From positions 37,639,824-37,703,823 of the forward strand of contig CM038725.1 of assembly GCA_021613375.1 (NCBI GenBank): a stretch of 64,000 nt of DNA. Direction: 5' to 3'. The position numbers and the translations under genes were made by a program. The DNA is from Megaleporinus macrocephalus (taxonomy: Eukaryota > Chordata > Actinopteri > Characiformes > Anostomidae). Under the pieces are notes generated by a model that saw only the letters and a program-made list of their open reading frames with translations, was not told where the DNA came from and made no database searches. Each line of letters begins with the position of its first letter. Position 1 is the first letter of the stretch. This document shows positions 48,064 through 58,900 of the stretch, one piece after another.

Positions 48064-48644
48064 CTTTAAATACCTCAGTTCAGATAGAGTCCGGTGAATC
48101 TCTCATCCTGGATTTACACATACCAGAAGAAGTGGAGGTGATTTATAACAGTACAGACCCAGCTGGACCGTCCAGTGATCAGATCTGTACAGTAGATGGA
48201 CGTTCACTACAGCGTACACCTAAATACACTCAGAGAGTGTCGACTGCTGTTACACTGAGAGGAGTGACTCCGTCTGATAGTGGAGTTTATATTATAAAGG
48301 ACAAACTGAATGATGAGGTCATTCACACCTACACAGTGAGCGTGGGGTCAGCAGGTGGAGGTGAGTTAACAGGTATGTGACTACATGATGTCTGTCTGTC
48401 CAATCAGAATTCACTGAACAGGAATCTGAGTTTAATGATGGTGTTCAGTTTAAACTGTGTGTGTGTTTGTTTTGTAGATGACCGGTCAGTAGATGCTGTA
48501 CTAGTGTGGGTGACTGTACTGCTGCTGGTTGTACTGGTAGCTGTGCTGGTTGTACTGGTAGCTGTGATTGTGGGATCAGTGGTGGTGATTGTGCAGCTGA
48601 AGAGAGAGATTCAGCAGCTCAGGATGAAGAGTGGAAGTAACTGA
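48064..48644 (+). CDS. Type A D2 and transmembrane exons without their own D1 (gene C 3' half?)
   Basis: The D2 exon 48064-48360 (LNTSVQIESGESLILDLHIP to EEVIHTYTVSVGSAG-like) and last exon 48478-48644 are intact, with phase 1 borders. D2 has one cysteine (QICTVDGRSLQR) and DSGVYII in place of a second. Two donors 12 nt apart (48361 and 48373) both keep the frame. The last exon reads DDRSVDAVLVWVTVLLLVVL, then a hydrophobic stretch of about 33 residues in total, and the tail QLKREIQQLRMKSGSN, with no signalling motif. No leader or D1 lies between the 65-bp array and this exon. The nearest upstream open donor is gene C D1 at 39543, 8.5 kb away across an LTR element, so a chimeric transcript is possible but unproven. 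Confidence 0.65.
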
Positions 48645-49763
48645 ACTGAATGGACACAGTAACCACAGACCAGATATAGAGACTGCCCCCCCCCAAATGA
48701 GGACCAGAAACTCTGAGCAATCATCACTAATCTGTTTTTCTTCTTCTATTTATTCCTTTATCAGATTAGTTATGATTGCTAGCTTTAACTCTAACTCCTC
48801 ACCCTCATTCCGGAGGAGTGGACAGTGACTAACGACAGCTAGTTGTGTAATCAATTAACAGTCTGTGTTGTGTTTACACTGCATGCTAATATTAGGCAAG
48901 TGATCATATTGATCTAATAACTTTGGTAAGTTAGTTAAGTTAGTAATCTAGTCAATTGCAAAGGCCAGAATATTGTTTGCATATATTCCTGTTTTCTTTA
49001 AGTAAAAGTTTTCTATTGAGGTTTTAACCTTTTAATTAATTAAAATTAAATTGTAATTAATCAGTATATTAAAGACGATGGATTTAAACAAATATACTGA
49101 TAAATTACAGCCACTCTTGTGCAGACTTCAACACTAATTCACCCACCCAAAAATCCTTGATTTGAACTCTCAAATTCTTATTAATAGATCATCACTGTAG
49201 ACCTGTAACAGTAATTACTGACGTTTACTGTAATAATGAAAGCAGTTACTGGTCATTACCTGATTTCCGGTCTGTTTTTTTATTGTTACTCTGACAGCTA
49301 TTACCGGTTAATATAAGCGTTTATTCCCAGTTACAGATAGATTTTCATATATATTTATATACAGTAGTAAGTCTTATCCTTATTACATTGCTTTGTACTT
49401 GTTTTACTATTGGGTGTTTTTTTTTTAAAACTGGTTCCTCTTGGGGTTCTTGCTCTGAGGGGAGTTTTGCTGGCTTGCTCACTGCTTTGTGACAACATCT
49501 GCTGTAAAAGGTACAAGTTAACTAACCTTCACTTGAAGTTTGAGCAGCTGGTGTAAATATTTGCAGGTTTTGTATAGACGTATACGTCATATCCCCTATT
49601 CTTTCAGTATTCTGTTTAATTTTCAGAGTGAATACGGGTTTCCTCACCGTGTATAAAGAAAGTTTTAGTGGTAATTTCAGCAAAAGGTATTGCACTTTGC
49701 TTTCCTTCTGCTAGCATATAGGCTTCTGCTCACCTTCTACCACACGACATGACTGTAAGCTGC

Positions 49764-49845
<82 letters not shown>

Positions 49846-50945
49846 TTTGTTTTTTTTTTTTAAATAATTGTGATCCAAATTGTAGCGTTCCCACAACCCT
49901 ACGCAGGGGTCAAGTGACCCTCTGGGGGAACTATATAATTGGGAATTGTCATTGATTATTTGAAAGTGAGCTGTTTGTAGCTCTCCTGCTGGCAAGAAAC
50001 TACAGATTAAACAACATTCTTTATTTCTAAGGTATTTGTTCTGCCGATTTATTTCAGTATTAAAAAAATCATCGACACAGCACAGATGGGGAGAGCCTGT
50101 GGGAGGTATATGTATTGATGAAGTCTATACACTGTTTTTCTTTAGACTGCGACGATATACTGGTGTTTTTAGTTTTACAGTTAAGACACTTTTCTTGAAA
50201 TGACGTCCCATCTTTTTTTTTAAACACCCTGAAACCACAGATTTCTATCCTATTCTTGCAGACTGCGGTCCTTCACAGTGAATCAGTGAATATGACAACA
50301 ACATATAAAATACTCTAGAAATTGTGAGAAGTAAAAGAGAGACCATCAGAAGTTCTAGAAAATTATAAGCAGTTGTTAGATATTATAATTAAAATCATAT
50401 AGAAAATAAACTGTGATGCTACTAGAGAGAATTACTATTACTGTACATACATGAAAATATAGAGATTTACGTTTCAAAATAAAAACAAAGGTCAAATCCT
50501 TTACTGTACATGTTTTGGATGGTACATGATAAACATGGTTTCATATCATGTTTGGGTTCATTTTAGGACATTTTACTGATAAAACCTCAATTTCTGTTGT
50601 TTTTGGGACGCAAAATATTATTTTTGGATTCCTAAAGGGGACCTGACGGACAGTCCATTATTAACCCAAGTGGGGCCCATATGGACACGTTGGCAGGGAG
50701 ATCATCAGCAAAGACGTCCCTGAAAAGTTTGCACAACAATCTAAAAGAAACATAATACCTGATAAAAGATTTACACATTTATATACACATTTTAATTCAG
50801 AGTTAATTTAATTTTAAATAAGATTAATAAATTAATAAAGCAAATAACCTCATTTTCTTCTCACACCATGTTCTCTTATCCATGTGTGACTGCCTTTGAT
50901 ACCTTGTTGAATATTCTGGATTGTTGTGTCATTTATAGAAATATG
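48645..50945. other. 3' flank of the 48-kb exons
   Basis: The type A 3' UTR runs on from the stop (ccccccccaaatgaggacc, tcttcttctatttattcc). About 48930-50945 is missing from the matching flank near 60900, where ggtaagtt joins ggggtcagtg directly. This segment has no gene and holds the TA run. Confidence 0.6.
49766..49842. repeat. (TA)n microsatellite
   Basis: About 38 uninterrupted ta units; the isoleucine-tyrosine frames read from it are artefacts. Confidence 0.97.
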
Positions 50946-51454
50946 AACTGGGGTCAGTGCAGCACTTTATGTAGCACATACTTTCAGTACAATTACACAT
51001 CATCACACCTGAACATCATATTCAGCTACTTGCTGCTACTGGAGCTCGTTGAATATCTACTGTGGATGAAGTTTCTGTTGGTTTAACAACACAAGCTGGT
51101 CGTGTCACAGCTGCTGTCCATCTCTGGCTCAGGTACTTTCAGCAGATGTCTCCTGTTTCTTCTCCAAGTTACAGCTCGAAACCATCTGAGTTCAATTTCA
51201 GGATACACAGCTACTGCTTCTACTGGTCCAACAGTGACCACTGGGTCCAGTCTAGTATGTACTGGCCATTCTGTTTCCTGGGATGGTGGAGCATGATCAT
51301 TTAGCAGTGTGGACGGTAACACTAAAACATCTGTTGAGTGAGATGTTTTCTTTTCTGTATAGAAGGGTTGCCATATTAGTAAATTAGTTCACCACCAGTA
51401 GTCACCACATGAGTCAGAGGAGGAAATTGAAATTGGATCAAATGAACGGCCTTA
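50946..51454. other. Paralogous upstream block of pseudogene G
   Basis: Shortened copy of the upstream flank seen before genes B and C, and very close to 60905-61975. The word gaccactgggtccagtcta is at 51236. Short frames here are not conserved as genes in the other copies. Confidence 0.55.
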
Positions 51455-51798
51455 CTGGTAAAGTTAAACATCTCCAGTGAACCCACAAGTCCCATTTCTG
51501 CTTTGGATCCAGGAGCACCAGTAAAACAGACCCAAACTGATCCTCAGAGTTCTGTTATCTCTGACAGGAACGTGCACGCTGGGTGAACAAGGTCCTCCAC
51601 TGAGAAAACATCTGCAGCATCTGAAACTTTTAGAATCCCCACACAGAGTGAAATCCCCTGTTCAGATGCTCCGCCCCCTGTTTCTGTTTACAGAAGATCA
51701 AGAAGAAAGACTTTAAACTTCCTCAGTGCAGGAGAAGCTGATCAGCAGTTCAGCTGTACGTCTGATGTTCTTCTAATAAACAGTGTTTCTCTGTCAGG
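51455..51798 (+). promoter_or_regulatory. Conserved promoter of G (perhaps used by gene E)
   Basis: Same elements as before genes B and C, including aaacttcctcagtgcagga and ctaataaacagtgtttctct. The first exon that follows (51799-51824) is intact and in frame with the gene E leader at 55962, so it could serve gene E by skipping the broken G exons. Confidence 0.5.
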
Positions 51799-53012
51799 AT
51801 GATCTGGTCCTCCAGCGGAGAGTGGTGAGTACTCAGACCTGCTGAGGAGCTGACAGGTGTTTGGAGGTTCTCTGGTGTGGAGATGTTTGGAGGAGATCAG
51901 TAACTGCTCTGAACAGCTTTTTCAGTAAATACTAGTTTCAGAAAGACGGACTGGTTTATTAACGTTATCAGCTGATCATCATTAATTACTGTCCTTTAAT
52001 ATCACTCAAGTTCTACTGCATGTGTGACTGAACACGGCGTCCAGCTTCTGCAGCGCAGCTCAGTTTCTGTAACCACTTCCTGTGTAACCACTTCCTGTGT
52101 AGAGAATATGGAGTCTAGAGAACAGAGTCTTGAACAAAGTTCACTGTGACGTGACACCACCATCTTTAGATACATCTGTATTTGCAGTGTTCACATTTAC
52201 TTTCTCAGCAGACGTACCAGCAGCATCTCCACACGCCTGGTCCTCATCAGCCTTCGTCCTTATTAACTGCTTCTTTATCATCTTACAGACAGGACAGACA
52301 GTTCACTAATTAAAGTGATTAATTTAACTAATGTAAATATTTGGAGAAGAATTATTTCAGCAGATATAATTAATATTTTTTTCTGAGGCTAAAATGTAAG
52401 TTTTCTCTCTTTTTGTTCTTCCAGTAAACCTGATTTCTTTTTTTAATCAGTGTATAACTTACAGGCTGGTTCTGGATAGTCTCTGCTGGAAGGTAGAAAG
52501 CTGATCAGCACTTATAAAGGATGGAGATACGGGATACAAGACAGATGCATTAGGGTGGTGATATGCCTGTCAATGTGATGCTGTTGTTGCATTGACCGAG
52601 TGTTGAAATGGTGATGTCATCATGTAGCATATGTGTCAGCATAATGATGTCATTTTAGTTCCTTACAAGAAATGGGAGACATTGGAAGTTAGATAGGAGG
52701 TTCAAGCCTGGTCCTGCTTCAGACTGGTACCTCAGGTTTACCAGACGTTGTGGTTTCTTATGTTTTCATCCTTATAGCTCTTGATTATTCCAAAAAGATG
52801 AAACCTGGAGAGACTCTCATCCAGGATCTTCCCGTCTCAGAGCCTGTGAAGGTGACCTTTAACAGGACTGGGGACAGTTATCTGAACCTGGTGTAGCTGT
52901 GTGAGGTTGAAGGTTGTATAATCCAGTGTGACCCCCCGTATGAAGGACCTGGAGAACTCAGATGGTGGTGTTTACACCATAATAGACACCAATAAAGTCA
53001 GCATTGTAAGAG
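51799..53012 (+). pseudogene. Pseudogene G: type B receptor lacking leader and D1
   Basis: The first exon (51799-51824) is unchanged. Intron sequence then runs to about 52380 and joins the last few bases of a D1 exon (gaggctaaaatgtaag, compare gaggctcaaaagtaag in gene B), so the leader and nearly all of D1 are deleted. The D2 remnant starts at 52778 (LDYSKKMKPGETLIQDLPVS) and has an in-frame TAG at 52894-52896 where gene B has AAG. It also has a 35-nt deletion at about 52944 relative to F, and a deletion near the end that removed the stretch before VSI. A donor-like gtaagt follows at 53013. It cannot make a receptor. Confidence 0.85.
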
Positions 53013-53029
53013 GTAAGTCTTGACCACAG

Positions 53030-53100
53030 TTGGGACAGGGGCAACAAAAGGCTGGAAAAGTAAATGGTAAGCAGCTGGAGGAGCAATCTGTCACATGACT
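53030..53100. mobile_element. Fragment of the common fish interspersed repeat
   Basis: agttgggacaggggcaacaa and agctggaggagcaat match the element also seen, in another part, at 20700-20955 behind the gene B D2 exon. Confidence 0.45.
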
Positions 53101-53221
53101 GGGTAAAATGTTGATGGTAGCGCTACTGTTCAAGTCTGGGTTTTAGTTTAAAGCCTGATGTACGCTTCTGTGCCGAATCTGTCAAAGCTGTTGAACACAA
53201 TTACTTGTACTGCATAAATTA

Positions 53222-53535
53222 CGGTGAAGGTTATGTTGTAGGGTACTGTGTAGGTTGTGGCTTAGGGTATGGTGTACAGTACTTTGTAGGGCACAGCATA
53301 GGGTATTGCATTGGTGTACGGCTTCGGATATAGTGTAGGTTATGGTGTTGGGTACAGCGTAGGTTGCAGAGTAGCCTATGATATAGGTTATGGTTTAGGG
53401 TATGGTCTTGGATACGGTGTTGGGTACAACGTAAATTACAGAGTATGGTATAGATTATGGTGTTGGGTACGTTCTTGAATACCATGTAGAGTAAGATGTA
53501 GCAGCATTAAGTACGGTATAGGTTATGGTGTAGGT
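53222..53535. repeat. Degenerate 12-bp array behind G
   Basis: Irregular gtagggtactgtg, taggttgtggct and tagggtatggtg words. This is a decayed, unexpanded form of the 12-bp array of gene B, at the same place after D2. Confidence 0.8.
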
Positions 53536-53715
53536 TGTTGTCCTTGTCTCAGTCTCATCATTTGGACTCTGTTTTGTCTCAGTCTCATCATTTGGACTGG
53601 TCTGATTATTTGGCCTCCATAAATTTTGGGCTCAGTGAATATCAACAAACAAATAATAACCAGCTAAGCCATGAAAGCCATGACAAGAATAATTAGATTC
53701 TCAACCGGCAGCAAA

Positions 53716-54297
53716 CTACAGCGCCTCTCACATCTAGAGACCCTGAATCTCCTTAAACCTTCTGTAACCACTACAGCTCCTCTCACATCTAGAGACCCTG
53801 AATCTCCTTAAACCTTCTGTAACCACTACAGCTCCTCTCACACCTAGAGACCCTGAATCATCTTAAACCTTCTGTAACCACTACAGCTCCTCTCACATCT
53901 AGAGACCCTGAATCTCCTTAAACCATCTGTAACCACTACAACTCCTCTCACACCTAGAGACCCTGAATCTCCTCAAACCTTCTGTAACCACTACAGCTTC
54001 TCTCACATCTAGAGACCCTAAATCATCTTAAACCTTCTGTAACCACTACAGCTCCTCTCACATCTAGAGACCCTAAGTCATCTTAAACCTTCTGTAACCA
54101 CTACAGCTTCTCTCACATCTAGAGACCCTAACTCATCTTAAACCTTCTGTAACCACTACAGCTTCTCTCACATCTAGAGACCCTAAATCATCTTAAACCT
54201 TCTGTAACCACTACAGCTCACCTCACATCTAGAGACCCTAAATCATCTTAAACCTTCTGTAACCACTACAGCTCCTCTCACATCTAGAGACACTTAG
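53716..54297. repeat. 55-bp minisatellite
   Basis: About 10.5 copies of a 55-bp unit (ctacagctcctctcacatct, then agagaccctgaatctcctta, then aaccttctgtaacca). A variant with aaatcatctt dominates the second half. Confidence 0.95.
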
Positions 54298-54518
54298 CTT
54301 TTAACTTTTCTATCATCGTTTGTATCAGTTTGTTCTTCAGTTTTGTGCATTACTGGATGGTTTCCTCTCTCAGACCACAACTTTTACAGCATTCATCACT
54401 CGCTCTTGCAAGAAACACTTCCTCTCTCACACACTGCACTGCCCCCCCCCTCTTCTCTTTCTCTTTGTACACGTGTGTCCATGTGGGGCTCGAGTGGTGA
54501 GTGTGGTTGAGTCTTTTT

Positions 54519-55935
54519 TACTGATTATGTTTTATTTGTAGTGTTTATGTACTGATTATATTTCATTTGTATAACCAGTTTTAAGTACTGGTTATATTAT
54601 ATTTGTAATGTTTAAGTACTGGTTATATTATATTTGTAATGTCTAAGTACTGGTTATATTATATTTGTAATGTTTAAATACTGGTTATATTATATTTGTA
54701 ATGTTTATGTACTGGTTATATTATATTTGTAATGTTTAAATACTGGTTATATTATATTTGTTGTAATGTCTAAGTACTGGTTATATTATATTTGTAATGT
54801 TTAAGTACTGGTTATATTATATTTGTAATGTTTATGTACTGGTTATATTATATTTGTAATGTTTAAGTACTGGTTATATTATATTTGTAATGTTTATGTA
54901 CTGGTTATATTATATTTGTAATGTTTAAGTACTGGTTATATTATATTTGTAATGTCTAAGTACTGGTTATATTTATATTGTAATGTTTAAATACTGGTTA
55001 TATTATATTTGTTGTAATGTCTAAGTACTGGTTATATTATATTTGTAATGTTTAAGTACTGGTTATATTATATTTGTAATGTTTATGTACTGGTTATATT
55101 ATATTTGTAATGTTTAAGTACTGGTTATATTATATTTGTAATGTTTATGTACTGGTTATATTATATTTTTAATGTTTAAGTACTGGTTATATTATATTTG
55201 TAATGTTTCTGTACTGGTTATATTATATGTGTAATGTTTATGTACTGGTTATATTATATTTTTAATGTTTAAGTACTGGTTATATTATATTTGTAATGTT
55301 AAAGTACTGGTTATATTATATTTGTAATGTTTAAGTACTGATTATATTATATTTGTAATGTTTATGTACTGGTTATATTATATTTGTAATGTTTAAGTAC
55401 TGGTTATATTATATGTGTAATGTTTTTGTACTGGTTATATTATATTTGTAATGTTTAAGTACTGGTTATATTATATGTGTAATGTTTTTGTACTGGTTAT
55501 ATTATATTTGTAATGTTTAAGTACTGGTTATATTATATGTGTAATGTTTTTGTACTGGTTATATTATATTTGTAATGTTTAAGTACTGGTTATATTATAT
55601 GTGTAATGTTTAAGTACTGGTTATATTATATTTGTAATGTTTAAGTACTGGTTATATTATATTTGTAATGTTTTTGTACTGGTTATATTATATTTGTAAT
55701 GTTTATGTACTGGTTATATTATATTTGTAATGTTTATGTACTGGTTATATTATATTTGTAATGTCTAAGTACTGGTTATATTATATTTGTAATGTTTAAA
55801 TACTGATTATATTATATTTGTAATGTTTATGTACTGGTTATATTATGTTTGTAATGTTAAAGTACTGATTATGTTTTATTTGTAATCAGAATCAGAATCA
55901 GACTTTATTGTTTAAGTAATGTTTAAGTACTGGTT
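54519..55935. repeat. 31-bp minisatellite upstream of the gene E leader exon
   Basis: About 45 copies of a 31-bp unit (taagtactggttatattata, then tttgtaatgtt), ending about 25 bp before the leader acceptor at 55961. It corresponds to the short array at the same place in gene D. Near 55886 it is interrupted by atcagaatcagactttatt, a piece typical of LINE 3' tails in fish. Confidence 0.95.
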
Positions 55936-55968
55936 TTATTATATTTGTAATGTCTCTGTAGGTCAGTC

Positions 55969-58900
55969 ATGCGGTCCTGCAGTTCTGCTCTCTGTGTCCT
56001 GATCTTACTGACCACTACAGTCCCTACTGGTAAGTACTGCACTCTCACTCCTGCAGCACATTGTTAATGACTTCCATGTTACATCTTTGGTTACACGGTT
56101 TGGTAGATCAGTAATATGTTATTGTAGATAAAAATAAAAACATAATATTTAATAAACATGTTCAATATTGTACCTTCACCTGCTGGACTTTCTTTGTACG
56201 TCTGCTGTTTTGTTGACAGGAAAGTTGTGTTGAGGTTGGCGAGTTATCTTTTTTATTCTTTATCCTGATTGTTTTATCTCTTTTATCTTAATCACTATTT
56301 TAGTGTTTGGATTAGCTGATCCTGCAGTGAAGGTGAAGCTAAATGGTTCTGCTACTCTGTCCTGCTCTGAGAGATGCTCTGGTTTGGTCAGATGGACTGT
56401 GTTCCATAAGCGCAGAGACACTCTGGCTGAGTGTGATCAGACTTCCTGCAGATCAGTGAAGGAGGGATATCAGATGATCCATCATCAGTACCTGAATGAA
56501 GATCTGTCTCTCACCATCACTGATGCTGATTTCAGTAAGAGGGGCTGGTACACGTGTGACTGTGATGGTAAAGATCTCTGTGACATGCAGCTTCAGATTG
56601 AACGTAAGTGTTTATCTGATTAATTTACTGATCATTACTGATAGAAACCCAGTCATTTAGATTATGTGACTCAGATCTATACAGAGCTCATAATGTTCTA
56701 ATCTCTAGCTTGTCTGGTAAGTCTTGTCCTTTAACTTGACAAAGAACTGCCTGCTTTGATAGGAAAGGGCTGTTTGCACAACATTGTACATAAATACTAA
56801 AAGTTATTGTCCCACTTTATATTACGTGTCTCTAATAACTGTGTAGTTACACAAAAACAACACATGCAACAACATTAACATCAATTTATTTTTTGTCTAA
56901 TGTTATTATACAGGTGTATGTTGATAGTTGGAAATCTCAATTTTAACAATACTTTAGTAATAACATGAGTCTAGCTATATTTGTTATTAGACCAGCAGGT
57001 TTGTTCCATAAGCCTTGTGTGTAATAACTTACAATAATTTCAGTTTTCCTGAAAATTGGCTAACATTTACATTGCTAGCACTGTGTTATTGTAACTAGAG
57101 ATGGACCAATCAGCGGTTTTGAGGCCGATTCCGATCACCGATCACCTTTCAGCATGATGGGCCGATAGCCGATACCGATCGAGGGCGGGGCTATTGCAGG
57201 GAGCTGGCCGGAGGGGGTTTCACGCAGGGCTCCTCTCCCTGAATGAAGCGCTAGCTGTAAATACAGAAATTAGGCTCATTTGTTTACCGCCATCGATCAG
57301 CTCTCGAGATCGGCCGATATCGATACATGGCTGATCGATCCTTCCATCTCTAATTGTAACCGTTTTCTGTAAACTATTATATAAAGTATTTAGTATACAG
57401 CATTTACACAGCAACCACTTCCCCTAAAAAGTTTAATTAATTAAATGTGCTGCTTATATTACTGCCAAAGCAGTATCTATATTAACACTTGCATAGTAAC
57501 TACACAGGAACTGCCCACTTAGTGAAACTTTTCCAGAATTACTATAGAATAGTTGTGTTGTATCTATTGTTGATAACTGACCAGGAATAATGAGCTATAC
57601 TTTGATTAATGATTAAAAATCAACTACTACTTATCCACAACAGAACTGCATAACATGCTAGTAGTTAAGGTGATACAGCAAAATGATAAAAATTTCAAAA
57701 CACTTCAACTGTAAAATCTGTAATATTTAGAGCAGCGTGAGAGAGAGAGCAATCTGATTAACATACATATACCCAGCAGACAAACATAAGAAACCCCACT
57801 TACAGACTGTAGTTCATCTGATTCTCTGTATAATTTATTACTCTGTTCTTTAATGATCAGGACCCCCACAGGACCACCACAGGACCTGCTGCTCCAGTCT
57901 AATTACAAATACAGTTACACATGACATGCTGTTATAACTAGTAAGATACTGTCATGTAATTACATGAGGCAAAACAAATTAATTGATACACATGTACATA
58001 AGCTGTACAGCTGTCTGTAACAGTGGCTACATTACTAGTAGTTACGTTGTTGTTGCACTTGTTGTTTATATGTTACTAAGTTATTAGAGACACTTAACAT
58101 AAAGTGGGACCATGTTTATTTACTTAAATGCAGATACTGAGTCTGACCAACCCTGGACAGTCCATACCATCATAACTGGATGGCCAAAGAATCTGCAGCC
58201 CTTGACAACCATATACCTGCTTCTATTTTCTAGAGCATGTAAGAAAAGCTTTAGTAAAAAGTACAGGTTCTTGTTGGAATTATCCTGTTCCACCTTAAAT
58301 GGTGCATTAACCAGAAGTGCTGCTGCTGAGTTTTGCCTTGTTGATGGTAAAGCTGACAGTTTAAAGGAGCAGTTTGTTCCGAGCTGTTGAATTTGTGTTT
58401 TGTGACTGCTGAGAGTACGAGGGAAGACTGGTAGAGAACTGTTCAGTCTGCTCGTCACATTACAGTTTCTACTGATCACTGTAATGTTACACCATCTACA
58501 CATGTAGAAAATCTAGGGGTTACCATGGACACAGCACTATCATTTGATTCACATGGTAATATAATCATGCAGTCTGCATTTCTTCATCTCAGAAAGCCCG
58601 TATTCAGTTATATCTATCTGATGCTGATGCTGAGCGTCTCATACATTCATTCATTACTTCACGTCTGGACTATTGTAGTGATCTCCTAACTGCTCTCCCA
58701 TCTCACACCTTAAACAAACTCCAGCTTTCGCAAAACTCAACCGCCGACTACTTACATCCACCCGCCTGCATCACCATATCACACCTATACTGAGAAACCT
58801 ACACTGGTTACCGGTGTCACACTGAATCATTTATAAAGTCTTAATGCCTACATACAATGTCCTACACAGCACTGCACCGCTCTACACTTCTCAGCTTCTG

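Noticed and set aside
49749..49955. Frame with a run of isoleucine-tyrosine
   Set aside because: It is the translation of a TA microsatellite.
51102..51304. Frames in the upstream block ending VTTGSSLVCTGHSVSWDGGA or WVQSSMYWPFCFLGWWSM as an extra Ig exon
   Set aside because: The frames are short, unsupported by splice sites in matching phase and broken by indels in the copies before genes B and C.
53231..53485. Minus-strand 84-codon frame, repeated at 63571-63825
   Set aside because: Both are frames through the degenerate 12-bp array; their conservation reflects the recent segmental duplication.
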